Below are positions 26,533 to 36,162 of a stretch of 64,000 nt of DNA, piece by piece. Position 1 is the first letter of the stretch, and every line of letters begins with the position of its first letter. The notes beneath the pieces are model-generated. The model was not told where the DNA came from, searched no databases, and saw only the letters and a list, made by a program, of their open reading frames with translations. This DNA comes from Streptomyces sp. DHE7-1 (GTDB lineage Bacteria; Actinomycetota; Actinomycetes; Streptomycetales; Streptomycetaceae): the NCBI GenBank assembly GCA_016432725.1, contig JACJDG010000003.1, positions 7,656,001 to 7,720,000 on the forward strand. Reading direction: 5' to 3'. A program made the position numbers and the translations under genes.

Positions 26533-27744
26533 GCCCGTCTCTCCTGGATGTTTCGCTGACGAGCCGGCCGGGACGCAGCGGAAGGTCGGCCGTCACCATG
26601 AAGCCGCCGTCGGGACGGGGGCCCGCGTGCAGCCGGCCCCGATCGTGGCCACCCGCTCCCGCATCCCGATCAGCCCGTGACCGGTCCCGGCGGGCGCGGG
26701 CTGAGGGCGCGCGGTTCCGCCGTCGTCCTCGACGGTGATGGTCAGCCGCTCGGGGTGGTGGTGCAGGACCAGCCGGGCGTGGTCGGCGCCTGCGTGTTTG
26801 CGCACGTTCGTCAGGGCTTCCTGGACGATGCGGTACGCGGTCAGGTCGACGGCCGGTGTCAGAGGGGCCGCGGCGCCGTGGCAGGCGTGGTCGACGGCCA
26901 GGCCGGCACGGGCGAAGGACGCCAGCAGCGCCGGGATGTCGGCCAGCCCCGGTGCGGGGGTGCGTGGTGCGACCGGGTCACCCGACTGCCTCAGCAGCCC
27001 CACGGTCACCCGCAGCTCGTCCAGCGCCGACCGGCTGGTGTCCCGGATGTCCTCCAGGGCGGTCAGTATCTGTTCGGGCTGCCGCTTCGCGAGATGGGCG
27101 GCGACGCCGGCCTGGGCGTTGATCAGTGCGATGTGGTGCGCGACGATGTCGTGCAACTCGCGTGCGATGCGTACGCGTTCGGCCGCCACCCGCTGCTGCG
27201 CCTCCTGTTCGCGCGTGCGTTCGGCGTGCACCGCCCGTTCCTCCACGGCCGCCACGTAGGCGCGGCGGGAGCGCAGGCCGTCGCCGACCGCGGCCGGCAG
27301 TGCCGTCCAGGCCAGCAAGGCCACGTTGTCGGGGTTCAGCCACGATCGGGGAGCACACACGATGGCGGCGCCCACCAGGACGGCGGCCGACGCGGACGCG
27401 GTGAGCCACGTCGTGCGCCGGTCGGTCAGGAGGGCCACGGTGTACACGGACAGCAGGACCGGGCTGAGCACCAGCGGGCTCTCCCGGAACCCGAGGACCA
27501 GGAAGCTCACTCCGCAGGCGAGTGCGACGGCCAGTACGCCGATCGGGTGGCGGCGCCGCCGCAGGAGCGCGGAGCAGCCGACGCCCGCCAGGAGCACGGC
27601 GGTCCAGCGCAACGAGAAGCGGTGCTCGTGCGGTTCGATCGACGCGGCCACCACGGACAGCACGAACAGGACGGCCAGGCCCAGTGCTTCCACCGCACCT
27701 CTCCGGCCCGGCGCTCGCCGGCTTCGCTCGCTGATCACCGCCAT
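26504..27744 (-). CDS. Sensor histidine kinase, HisKA_3 type (one frameshift near the 3' end)
   Basis: A membrane kinase with five or six N-terminal helices and no evident extracellular sensor domain, a DHp helix with the phospho-acceptor motif ELHDIVAHH, and an HATPase_c domain (N-box ALTNVRKHA, G-box GHGLIGMRERV). The literal frame stops early at 26593. Restoring one base at the run 26637-26640 gives the normal C-terminus (RLHAGPRPDGGFMV) and an end at about 26504, overlapping the response regulator by 29 bases. ATG 27744 follows a short GGTGGTGGC leader. It belongs to the NarX-like intramembrane-sensing kinases common in Streptomyces. Confidence 0.85.
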
Positions 27745-28104
27745 GCCACCACCGTAGGGTCGGCGACCGGATCGGGCACGGCGTCGCCGACCGGCACGCG
27801 ACACGTCGGCCTGGGCAGCGCCGGACGGGCCGTCCGGCGACGGCCGGTCCGGCCCCCGTCCCCGACCGGCGCCGCGATCACCCTCCGGGGAGCACGCAGG
27901 GACCGTCCTCAGGGGCGCCGACCCGGCCGGCCGGACGCGGCGATCAGATCCATGCCGGCGACATGCGTCGAGTGGCCGCTCCAGGGAACCTGTGCTGCCA
28001 ATGAAGGAGAGAACGCGTGGGACGGCCGTCCCGGTCGCACGGGTCGCCGAGGCGATCGAGCGCCGGGCCACTGCCGGATCCGAACCGGTGAGAAAGGCGG
28101 AACG
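27745..28104. other. 360-bp intergenic region, divergent promoters only
   Basis: No supported gene. An AAGGAG followed seven bases later by a GTG (28018) opens a 24-codon frame that ends 15 bases before the next gene's start; it is a possible leader peptide, with low confidence. Confidence 0.4.
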
Positions 28105-28263
28105 ATGAGTACCTCCGAGGAGAAGCACACCCCGCAGGTCGACGAGGAGACCAAGGAAAGGTCCGCCGAGCAGCGGAACATCACCGCGCCCACCCCGCCG
28201 GACGTGCGTGCCGAGGGCGAAGGCGACGAGGACGACACCGACCGGCCCGGCCGCCGCCACTGA
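28105..28263 (+). CDS. Small acidic hypothetical protein
   Basis: A 52-residue hydrophilic, probably disordered protein rich in Glu, Asp and Thr, starting MSTSEEKHTPQVDEETKERS. ATG 28105 has AAAGGCGG upstream. No domain is recognised. Its acidic, low-complexity make-up is like that of short Streptomyces stress-associated proteins, which is only a resemblance. Confidence 0.55.
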   Translation: MSTSEEKHTPQVDEETKERSAEQRNITAPTPPDVRAEGEGDEDDTDRPGRRH

Positions 28264-28349
28264 AGCCGCACAGGAGCGCGCGGGTGGCAGCGGCCCGCCG
28301 CGCGCCGAGGTGACAGCGGCGGGCGTGCACCCCGTTCCAGGGGGCGTCT

Positions 28350-30734
28350 CTAGTCCATCCGGCCCAGTACGTCCCGCGCCCGCCGCACGTCCCGCAGCCG
28401 CTGCTCGTACGTCGCGCCGACGGCGAGCAGCAGGACCCCGGCGAGCGCGGGCGGCACCCAGCGGGGGAGGAGCCCCGCGATCTGCACCAGGTAGGGGGCC
28501 AGCTCGTGCAGTGCGTCCAGCACGAGCACCCCGCCGCCGAGCAGTAGCGGCGCACGCAACCGGTGCCGGGCACCCAGCAGCGTGACCAGCAGCGCCGCCG
28601 CGCCCAGCAGCCAGGGCCGGGTGGCGTACACGTCGGTCCAGGCGGCAGCGAGGCTCGGGACGAGCGTGGTGGCCAGACCGGGCCCGTACGCGACCCACGA
28701 CGACACCTGCGGATCCCGGCGCCGCCTCAGCAGCCCCACCACGAGTGCCGCGACCGACACCGGCACCGTGTACGGCTCCGGAGCCGTGACACCCCAGGCC
28801 GCCAGCCGTACCCAGGCGGCCAGAGCGAACAGCGCGGTGGCCGCGTAGGCGGCGGCCGGGCGGCGGTCGGCGCGCAGGGCCGTCCCGCTCACGATCACCG
28901 CGAACAGGGACAGCACCAGGGACAGCATCCCCGCATCGACTGCCGCGAGGGCGATCGCCAGGCAGCCGGCGGCCGCACCCGCCACCTCGACCACCACCGC
29001 GGTCCGCGTGTCGGAGACCCGCGCGGCGCAGAGTGCCGCGACAGCGGGGACCACGAGCACGAGCAGCGCGGTGTGCTGCGGCGCCCAGCCCGCCGCGGCG
29101 CCCACCGCGCAGGCCAGTGCGGCGCCGTGGCCGAACGCGGCCGGGAGTGTGAGGACGGAGAGACGCCGCTTCAGGGACACGGCCGCGAAGAGCGCCGTCA
29201 CAGCGGTGAGCACCCCGACGGTCGCGGACCGCGTCGCCAGCGAGAGGAACCCGAGCGAGACGGACGTGACGAGGGCCAGCACCACCGCCGGGAGCGCAAG
29301 GACGCTCTCCGCCGCCCCGGCCCGCGTCACCACCGCGAGCAGGGCGGCCGTCACCAGCACCTCCACCACGAGCAACGCCGGATAGGGCACGTCCAACACC
29401 ACGGGGGCGACCATGAGCGCGGACCACCCGAGCACCAGCACACCCGTCAGCGCCCGGGGCCGCCACGTCGCACCGCGCACCGCGAGTGCCAGCACTGCGG
29501 CGACGGCGGCCAGGACCAGCGGCGCCGTCTGCGACTGCGGCAGCCACGGCGCGCCCACCGACACCGCCTGACGGGCACCGCCCGGTGCCCCCGACCACAC
29601 CCGTGCCGCCCCACCGGCCGGCCCCAGCACCGTGAGCGCGAGCAGCGGCAGCGCCCACAGCACCGCCACGCCCTGCACGGCCGCGCAGGCGACGGCGAGA
29701 CCCCGCCGCACCGCCTCGGGCAGCCGATCGGCCCCTGCCACCGCCAGCAGCGCGATACCGAGGGCGAGATACGCCGGAACCGTCCAGGGGCAGGCAGCAC
29801 GGGACGGACGACACCGCCGATCGCGATGACGGCGAGCAGACCGGCCGCGAGGGACAACCCGACAGCGTGCCCGGGGCACGATCCCGCCATGCCGCCGCCA
29901 GCGCGACACCGGCCGCGAACAACAGCAGCGCCGCCGCGCGCGCACCGGGGCCCGGCCCGCCGGCCGTCCAGGAGAGCCACACCGCGCCCAGCACGCCCAC
30001 GCCCCCGTGCCGTACGCGCCGACCGTGGCGCTGATCCGAACCAGCCCGGCCGCGGCACGCAGCGCCACGAGCGTGTCGCACGCGGCCGTCACCAGCAGCG
30101 CGCCGCTGATCCCGTAAGGGCCGGCGTCGGCCGCCACCGCACCCAGCAGCAGCGGCAGTTGGGCGGCGGCCAGCGCGGCCGGAAGCGGCAGTCGCAGCGC
30201 CTTCGTGCGCGGCAGCAGACCGTAACCCGTCCACACGACCGCCAGCACCGCCGCCGCCCCGGACGCGTACGCCGTGGCGTCCGCGCCCGCGAGGGCGACC
30301 GCGTACAGCGCGTAGGCGTCGAGCACCGTGAGCGCCAGAGCGAGGCCCGCCACCGCCTCGGCCGTCGACCGCAGCCCGCGCCCCAGCAGCGGCAGCGGTG
30401 CGGCCAGGGCGGCCACCGTGACCGCTCCCAGCACCAGCGAGCGTCCGCCGATCCCCAGATGACCCCAGCTGACCAGCGTGAACGCGACAGCCGCGATGGT
30501 CAGCAGCAGGCCGCCCAGGAGCAGCAGCACATTCTGCACGCGCGGCGCGCCGGTCTCAGGTTGATGCGAGACGGGCGCGGCCGCGGGCGGCGTCCAGGTG
30601 GGCTGCGGCAGCGCCTGAAGCCGGCTGACCAACCAGGCGCGGCGCGCCAGCAACTGAGCGCGACGAGCGTCCAGTTGCCACAGCTCGGTGTCGATGAGCC
30701 GCAGCTCCTCGGACGGTGGCGGAACTTGAGTCAT
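28350..30734 (-). CDS. Large polytopic membrane protein, SCO7613 C-terminal-domain type (three frameshifts)
   Basis: A protein of about 800 residues with a short N-terminal helical coil (residues 10-45, with LRLIDTELWQLDARRAQLL) followed by some 20 hydrophobic helices. It is very rich in Ala, Leu and Val. The literal frame contains a Cys/Arg-rich stretch in the middle that is a frame error. Corrections at 30002-30006, 29873-29876 and 29787-29790 restore hydrophobic sequence throughout. ATG 30734 starts the coil; an in-frame ATG at 30770 is possible. Family function unknown. Confidence 0.7.
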   Translation of the reverse strand: MTQVPPPSEELRLIDTELWQLDARRAQLLARRAWLVSRLQALPQPTWTPPAAAPVSHQPETGAPRVQNVLLLLGGLLLTIAAVAFTLVSWGHLGIGGRSLVLGAVTVAALAAPLPLLGRGLRSTAEAVAGLALALTVLDAYALYAVALAGADATAYASGAAAVLAVVWTGYGLLPRTKALRLPLPAALAAAQLPLLLGAVAADAGPYGISGALLVTAACDTLVALRAAAGLVRISATVGAYGTGAWACWARCGSPGRPAGRAPVRARRRCCCSRPVSRWRRHGGIVPRARCRVVPRGRSARRHRDRRCRPSRAACPWTVPAYLALGIALLAVAGADRLPEAVRRGLAVACAAVQGVAVLWALPLLALTVLGPAGGAARVWSGAPGGARQAVSVGAPWLPQSQTAPLVLAAVAAVLALAVRGATWRPRALTGVLVLGWSALMVAPVVLDVPYPALLVVEVLVTAALLAVVTRAGAAESVLALPAVVLALVTSVSLGFLSLATRSATVGVLTAVTALFAAVSLKRRLSVLTLPAAFGHGAALACAVGAAAGWAPQHTALLVLVVPAVAALCAARVSDTRTAVVVEVAGAAAGCLAIALAAVDAGMLSLVLSLFAVIVSGTALRADRRPAAAYAATALFALAAWVRLAAWGVTAPEPYTVPVSVAALVVGLLRRRRDPQVSSWVAYGPGLATTLVPSLAAAWTDVYATRPWLLGAAALLVTLLGARHRLRAPLLLGGGVLVLDALHELAPYLVQIAGLLPRWVPPALAGVLLLAVGATYEQRLRDVRRARDVLGRMD

Positions 30735-30832
30735 GGTTGCGAGTGTGGGCCGCGCCGGCTCGAAGGTCATGAGCGCGCCTACTCAGGACGTACTCAGGTC
30801 ACGGGTATGAGCACCGCGGCGCCGCGAGCCTG

Positions 30833-32035
30833 CTACCAGCTCACCGGCAACTCGAGTGGGAACCTCCTGATCGTTTTCGTGTCCCACCGGACCTCCTCCG
30901 GCGCCACCGCGAGCCTCAGGCCGGGGAATCTCTCCAACAGCCGGCCGATCGCCACTTCGAGCTCCGCCATGGCCAACGGCATGGCGATGCAGCGGTGCCC
31001 GCCCAGCCGAAGGTCATGTGCGGAGCGCTGTGCCGGTCGAGGTCGATGACATGCGGATCCGGGTAGCGCTCGGAGTCACGATTGGCCGTCAGGTACGACA
31101 CGTGCACGAAGTCCCCCGCCCGGATAAGCGCACCGTCGAGTTCCACGTCCTCGAGAGCCACCCGGGGATTCCCACCCCTTGCGGAACGGGATGCAGCGCA
31201 GCATCTCGTGCAGGACGTCGGTCATGGTCTCGGGCCGGCTCCTGAGATGCCGCAACAGCTCGGGACGGGTCAGGAGCAGATAGGCGATATTGCTGATCTG
31301 GCAGGTTGACGTGTCCTGGCCGCTGAGCGCCAACGTCAGGGTCATGACCGCCAGTTCCCTGTCGTCGAGCCGTTCGTCCCCCTCCTGCGCCGCGGCCATC
31401 GCGCTGATGAGGTCCGAGCCCGGAGACTTCCTGCGCTGTGCGACCAGTTCGGCGAAGTAGCCCGCCAGATCGGCCTTGGCCTTCGTGGCGGCTTCCTTGT
31501 TCTCCGCACCCACGACGAGCAGTTGATGCACGCCGTCCTGGATCCAGGGCCATTCCGCCGAGTCGATGCCGAGGAGGTCCAGGACGGCGTGCCGCGGGAG
31601 CTTGTCCGACAGGTGCTCGACGACGTCCGCCGGCGGGCCCTGTCTCTCCATGTCGTCCAGCAGGCGGTCCGCGAGCTGGACGATCCGGTGCCGCATGCCG
31701 TCGACCTGCTGCTGCGTGAAGGCCTGCGAGGCCAGGTGGCGGACGCGACTGCTCTGGGGCGGGTCCATCACGTTGATCGACTCAGGGGAGACGATGGGCT
31801 CCGGCGTCATCCGGGGGTAGTCCTGACCGATGATGCCCGCCCTGCTGAACCGCTGGTCGGTGGTCACCTGCTTGACGGCCTCGAAGCCCGTGACCAGCCA
31901 GGCGTCCGCGGCGCCGTAGGGAAGCCGGATGCGCACGGGAGAGTCGCGCTCCATCAGGGATCCGAGTGAGGGATCGAAATCCAGGGCTCTGCTGAAGTCG
32001 AACGGGCAGACCAGTGTCTCGTTGTCCGCGGACAT
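30833..32035 (-). CDS. Cytochrome P450 (three frameshifts)
   Basis: A soluble bacterial P450 of about 400 residues, a haem monooxygenase. The I-helix reads ALSGQDTSTCQ, so the usual AG-x-D/E-T is SGQDT. The ExxR and following region lie in the first frame up to FRKG. Deletions at 31175-31178 and 31164-31167 lead into ALEDVELDGALI, and a third at 31002-31004 restores the haem loop as FGWGGHRC with the Cys ligand. ATG 32035 overlaps the DUF1259 stop (TAATG) and also has GGAGGAG, so the two are one operon. The substrate is unknown; no redox partner gene is adjacent. Confidence 0.85.
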
Positions 32036-33033
32036 TAACCGGCTCCTCCGGGCATGGGTACGACGTTGGTGGTGTCCACGGCCTTGCGAACGGCCTTGGC
32101 GAGGCCGGTCGCGTCGCCGACGGCCCAGTAGTGGACGAAGAACAGGCGTGGCTGGTCGTCGAGGTTGTGGTGGTGCACCTCGACGAGTTCGATGCCGCCG
32201 TGCCGCAGGGCGGTGAGGACGGGCTGGACCTCGCCGGCGATCATGACCAGATCGCCGCTGACGGCGGCCCTTCCGCCACCGAGAGGCTGGAAGTTCACGG
32301 AAGTGGTGGACCCCAGCCCGGGAGGCAGCACCAGATGGCCGTCCGTGACGGTCTCACGACGGACATAGGTGCTCTTGTAGACCACCCCGTCGGTGGTGCC
32401 CTTGACGCCCATCGCCGCGTCGATGGCGAGGGTGTCAAGGTCGACGGGGGCCGCGGGCGGGGCGGGTGCGGCAGGCGGGGTACCGGTGCGGTCGAACGCG
32501 GCGCGCAACCCCCGGCCCACAGCCACCGGATCGTGACCGTGTGCGTGCACGTGGAGCCACCAGACCGGCGGCTCGTGGGCGAGCAGGTGCTTGTGGATGG
32601 CGGTCTGCATGATCCCGTGCCGCTGCAGCACGTCGCAGACGTGCTGCAGTTCGCGTTCGGTGACCACGACGTCGCCCATCAGGAGCGTGCTGTGGTCGGA
32701 GTACCGGACGAAGGACACGTGCGTGCCCAGGGCGAGCGCGGGGTCGATCAGAAAGCCTCGGGAGAGGACCTTCAGGTCCCGGCGGGGAAAGGCCGTGTGG
32801 TACATGAATCGCCTCATGTCACCAGGTCGGCCGAGCACGGCGCCCACGTCCGCCCAGTCCGCCGGCCTGGTCATCACCGGTTCGACCAGGGCGTGGTCCT
32901 CCCGCCGGGCGGAGAGGGCGCCGGCGCGGGCCGGCGCAGCGCTGAGCACGGGCGCGAGGGCGGCCGCGGCCAGCATCCGGCGCCGGGACGTCGTGAATGG
33001 GGATCGTGAGAGCTGCTGTCGATAGTCAGCCAT
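32035..33033 (-). CDS. Exported DUF1259 protein (LppY/LpqO-like), Tat signal
   Basis: A 332-residue protein with two DUF1259 repeats (about 45-175 and 200-325). Each contains a His-rich strand (LHVHAHG and VEVHHHN), which suggests metal binding. ATG 33033 has AGGAGG at 9 bp. The N-terminus has a twin-arginine signal (TTSRRRMLAAAALAPVLSA). Related mycobacterial proteins are called lipoproteins, but no lipobox is clear here. It is the first gene of the operon with the P450, a pairing whose purpose is unknown. Confidence 0.8.
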   Translation of the reverse strand: MADYRQQLSRSPFTTSRRRMLAAAALAPVLSAAPARAGALSARREDHALVEPVMTRPADWADVGAVLGRPGDMRRFMYHTAFPRRDLKVLSRGFLIDPALALGTHVSFVRYSDHSTLLMGDVVVTERELQHVCDVLQRHGIMQTAIHKHLLAHEPPVWWLHVHAHGHDPVAVGRGLRAAFDRTGTPPAAPAPPAAPVDLDTLAIDAAMGVKGTTDGVVYKSTYVRRETVTDGHLVLPPGLGSTTSVNFQPLGGGRAAVSGDLVMIAGEVQPVLTALRHGGIELVEVHHHNLDDQPRLFFVHYWAVGDATGLAKAVRKAVDTTNVVPMPGGAG

Positions 33034-33330
33034 GGCATATGCCTCCTGGCTCGATCGAAGCATCGGATCCCACGTTGCCCGGTGATCGACTCAGCCTCTT
33101 CCCGCAGGTGGACTAACCCGTCGAGTGAGAGGGACGGCCCGAGCCGATGACGCGCTCCGCCGCCGCTCGGGCCTTGGGGCGCGCCGCCCTCGACGGCCAC
33201 GCCGCCCGTCCAGCCGTGGCCCGATCCGGTGAGGGGCGGCCCGTGGCGCGCTTGGCGAGCACGGTCGCGGCGGGCTGGTCGGACGCACGGATCCCGCTTC
33301 CCGAGTTCCTCGGGCCTCCGGTGCGCGGTC

Positions 33331-34245
33331 CTACACGCCGAGGTCCTTGCGGAAAACCGTGGAGCTGTGCCGGACCGTCATGCCGACCCTCAGGTAGAGG
33401 TCGAGCGCACCCGTGTCCGAGTGGGTCCAGAGGGTGCAGGAACGCAGGCCGGTGCGATGGAAGGCGCGGAAGCTGTGGCGCAGCAGGAGCCGGGCGATGC
33501 CGCGGCCTCGGTGGTCGCGTCGCACGGCGACCTGCTCGAGGTAGCCCTCGTCCGTGCCCGGATCGTCCAGCGCCAGCGCGGCGCCCACCAGATGGTCGCC
33601 GGCGAAGGCCAGGGCCGACCGCTGAGGCGCGAACGTGGGCCGCCTGACGGTGTGGGCCGCCCACTCCTCGTAGCCCTGTCGCCGCTCCTGCCACTCGTCG
33701 AACGCGTCCTGGATGAGAACGTGTGTGGCGGGCCCGTCCGCGGCCGCGAAGGGCCGCACCGTGATGCCTGCCGGAAGATCGGGCACCTCGGGCTCGGCCG
33801 ACATGGCGAACTCCAGCAGCCATGCCGTGACCAGAGGCGCGTACCCGTGCGCGCGCAGCAGCGCGACGGCTTCCGTGTCCGCGTCCGGCACGGTCTGCAC
33901 GACGCGATCGGTGCCGGCCTGCCGTGCCCGCGCCAGCGTCCAGTCCAGAAGCGCCGAGCCCAGGCCCCGGCCCCGATGTTCCGGATGCACATCCACCTCG
34001 GAGCGCCTGTCCACCCAGGCGCGGGCGACGAGGCGGCCGGCCGGGTCGTGGACGACGACGGTGTCCGACTCCGGCACGAGGCCCGGCCGCGTGAGGTCGG
34101 CCGCTATGGCTCCGGCGTCGCTCCGGCTCCGCCCGTACAGCAGCCGTTCGCAGTCCGTGACCAGAGCGTGAATGGCTGGGATGTCGCCGGTGGTCGTAGG
34201 TCGCGAACGGTATCCGGGCGGCAGCAGGGGCACGGGAGAAAGCAC
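33331..34245 (-). CDS. Tandem GNAT acetyltransferase
   Basis: A 304-residue protein with two GNAT folds. The first half has HPEHRGRGLGSAL and the second VRRDHRGRGIARLLL, both acetyl-CoA-binding R/Q-x-x-G-x-G/A signatures. This is the layout of MshD-like (mycothiol synthase-type) and other double GNATs, but the acceptor cannot be named. GTG 34245 is the assigned start. It lies in the same direction as the TetR gene upstream, 158 bp away. Confidence 0.8.
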   Translation of the reverse strand: MLSPVPLLPPGYRSRPTTTGDIPAIHALVTDCERLLYGRSRSDAGAIAADLTRPGLVPESDTVVVHDPAGRLVARAWVDRRSEVDVHPEHRGRGLGSALLDWTLARARQAGTDRVVQTVPDADTEAVALLRAHGYAPLVTAWLLEFAMSAEPEVPDLPAGITVRPFAAADGPATHVLIQDAFDEWQERRQGYEEWAAHTVRRPTFAPQRSALAFAGDHLVGAALALDDPGTDEGYLEQVAVRRDHRGRGIARLLLRHSFRAFHRTGLRSCTLWTHSDTGALDLYLRVGMTVRHSSTVFRKDLGV

Positions 34246-34403
34246 CGGCGGAGGCTAGCCGTGGGCCGGATCTCCTCGCAAGAGGGCGGACGAGGACGAC
34301 CCGGTCGTGCGGCCCCCGTCCGTGCCGGAGCGGACTCCGAGCGCGGACGTCACGCGCGTCCCGGCGTCCCAGGAAGCCTGTGACCCTCGGCCGTGTCGGA
34401 GGC

Positions 34404-34994
34404 TCACCCGTCGGCCCGAAGTCCGGCGAGGACCAGGGAAACGGCCTGCTCGGCCCATTGCGGGTGACCGGCGCGGCCAGCCATGTAGTCGGCATAGAAC
34501 GGGCCGAGGAGTGCCGACACGGCCGCTTCGAGATCGGCGTCCTCGCGGATCTGCCCGGCCTGCCGCGCCTGTTCCAGTGCATCTCGCAGGAGGCTTCGGC
34601 GGGGGAGTACGGTGCGTTCGCGCAGCAGGGCGAGGAGTTCCGGTGTGTGTGCCTCTTCTGCGAGACAGGTGCCGATGAGCGCCATGCCGTTGACTCGCTC
34701 GATGGTGGCGGCGAAGTCCTTCAGGATGTTCACCAGATCGGTGTGGAGCTCTCCTCGCGGGGACGGCGCGTCTGCCATGCGGGCTGCGGCGAGGGCCGCG
34801 GTGAGGAGGTCGGCCTTGGTCTTCCAGCGCAAGTGGATGGTGGACTTGCTGACCTGCGCCGCGGCGGCCACCTGGCTGAGGCTCATGCGCGTGTAGCCCT
34901 GGGAAGCCAGAAGTTCCAGTGCGGCCTGCAGGATGGCGGCGTCTTTCTCGGCGGAGCGCGGCCGCCCCGCGGACTTGGTTTCCGTTCCACTCAC
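34404..34994 (-). CDS. TetR family regulator
   Basis: A 196-residue TetR protein. The N-terminal HTH spans about 15-60 (ILQAALELLASQGYTRMSLSQ, split here by its start and end, then VSKSTIHLRWKTKADLL), followed by a helical ligand domain. GTG 34994 is chosen because TATCCT (35001-35006) lies six bases upstream, a leaderless promoter. The longer frame to 35183 has no support. It probably acts on the reductase gene next door, whose promoter carries an inverted repeat. Confidence 0.85.
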   Translation of the reverse strand: MSGTETKSAGRPRSAEKDAAILQAALELLASQGYTRMSLSQVAAAAQVSKSTIHLRWKTKADLLTAALAAARMADAPSPRGELHTDLVNILKDFAATIERVNGMALIGTCLAEEAHTPELLALLRERTVLPRRSLLRDALEQARQAGQIREDADLEAAVSALLGPFYADYMAGRAGHPQWAEQAVSLVLAGLRADG

Positions 34995-35195
34995 CTGGCC
35001 AGGATAGTTGGGCGCGGATGCCGGCCCGACCTCGTCCCCATGCGCTGAACCACTGCTCAAGGGCGCAGGCAGGGCCGCCGGCTGGCGCCCCGTGCTCCTC
35101 GCTGGGGATGGTGGCGCGAGCGGGCTGCCGCACGGAGGCGGAAGACGGGGCGAGCGCGGACGGATGGCGGTGTGCCCGGTCACCGGGACTTCCGT

Positions 35196-35894
35196 TCAGG
35201 CGCTCGCGCGGGTTCCTGCGATGTGGAAGTTGAAGTCGGCGTGGCCGAGCGCGCCCCACAGCCGCAGCCATATGGGCAGCATCATCTCGGTGCCGCGCGC
35301 GGTGGTGATGTCGCCGAGGTCGATGATGCTCGCGGCGGGCCAGCCGAAGGACATCAGGAGTTCCGTGACGCGCTTCTTCGCGTCGGGGTCGTCACCGGAG
35401 ACGAACACGTCGTGTGGGCCCGCCACCCTGGACGGGTCGACCATGACCTCGCAGTTCATCGTGTTGAGGGCCTTGACGACTCGCGTGTCGGGGAAGGCGC
35501 GCTGGATCTGCTCACCGAGGCTGTCGGTGTTGACCGGAGCCAGCGACGGCGGCATCCCGGCGGAGAAGTCCAGCGGGTTGGCGATGTCGATGAGTGTCTT
35601 CCCGGCCAGGTTGTCCGTGCCCGCGGCGGTCAGGGCCTCCAGGCTGGCGGCACCCGCGGTCGTGTTGACCACGGTCTCGGCCCAGGCCGCCGCCTCCGCG
35701 AAGGCGACGAGGCGCACGGCGGGGTGGCTCGCCTGCCACTGTGCGAACGGGGCATTGCCGTAGCCGTCGGATGCGGTGCGGGCCAGGGTGGACTTCGGGT
35801 CACGGGTGCCGACGACGGTCTCGTGTCCGAGGGCGGTGAGCTTGGCGGCGATGGTCCGGCCGACGACACCGGTGCCGAGAACGGCGTAACGCAT
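35196..35894 (-). CDS. NADPH-dependent F420 reductase-like NAD(P)-binding protein
   Basis: A 232-residue Rossmann protein (GTGVVG at residues 7-12, and GTRDPKS near 29-35, which favours NADP). It belongs to the NADP_F420 oxidoreductase family, whose members transfer hydride between NADPH and coenzyme F420; some are only generic dinucleotide-binding proteins. ATG 35894 has AAAGGAA at 7 bp. A long upstream extension (to 36344) overlaps the divergent promoter region and is rejected. Confidence 0.8.
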   Translation of the reverse strand: MRYAVLGTGVVGRTIAAKLTALGHETVVGTRDPKSTLARTASDGYGNAPFAQWQASHPAVRLVAFAEAAAWAETVVNTTAGAASLEALTAAGTDNLAGKTLIDIANPLDFSAGMPPSLAPVNTDSLGEQIQRAFPDTRVVKALNTMNCEVMVDPSRVAGPHDVFVSGDDPDAKKRVTELLMSFGWPAASIIDLGDITTARGTEMMLPIWLRLWGALGHADFNFHIAGTRASA

Positions 35895-35948
35895 GAGGGT
35901 TCCTTTCGGAGGGGGCGGACGCGACAACCGGCCCGCTCGATAAAAACT

Positions 35949-35972
35949 AAACCGAGTGGTTCGGTATTGCAA
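35949..35972 (-). promoter_or_regulatory. Promoter with ACCGA-N5-TCGGT operator for the reductase
   Basis: Leftward, a -35 TTGCAA and a -10 TAGTTT are 17 bp apart, and the spacer holds the inverted repeat ACCGA-N5-TCGGT (35951-35965). This fits repression by a TetR protein, plausibly the one encoded just downstream. Confidence 0.6.
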
Positions 35973-36162
35973 GTGAACCGTGCCGGTGGAGGTGGCGACG
36001 GTGTGGCCACCGGATGCGTTGCCCGTCCGGCAGTAGATGCAAAGGGCATATGCCCTTGTCACTCGAAATGGTGCTGTAGCGGGCAGAGTGCCTGGTGAGG
36101 GGTCGTGGCCGGGAACACCCGCCAGGAACGAAGCAATGCCGCCCCTCGAAAGGAAACGCTCG

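Noticed and set aside
26593..30234. 1213-codon minus ORF as a fusion of membrane protein and histidine kinase
   Set aside because: It arises because a frameshifted membrane-protein frame happens to read through a non-coding gap into the kinase; the middle is low-complexity Arg/Gly sequence.
28563..31049. 828-codon plus ORF rich in Arg, Gln and Gly
   Set aside because: Antisense shadow of the polytopic membrane protein gene.
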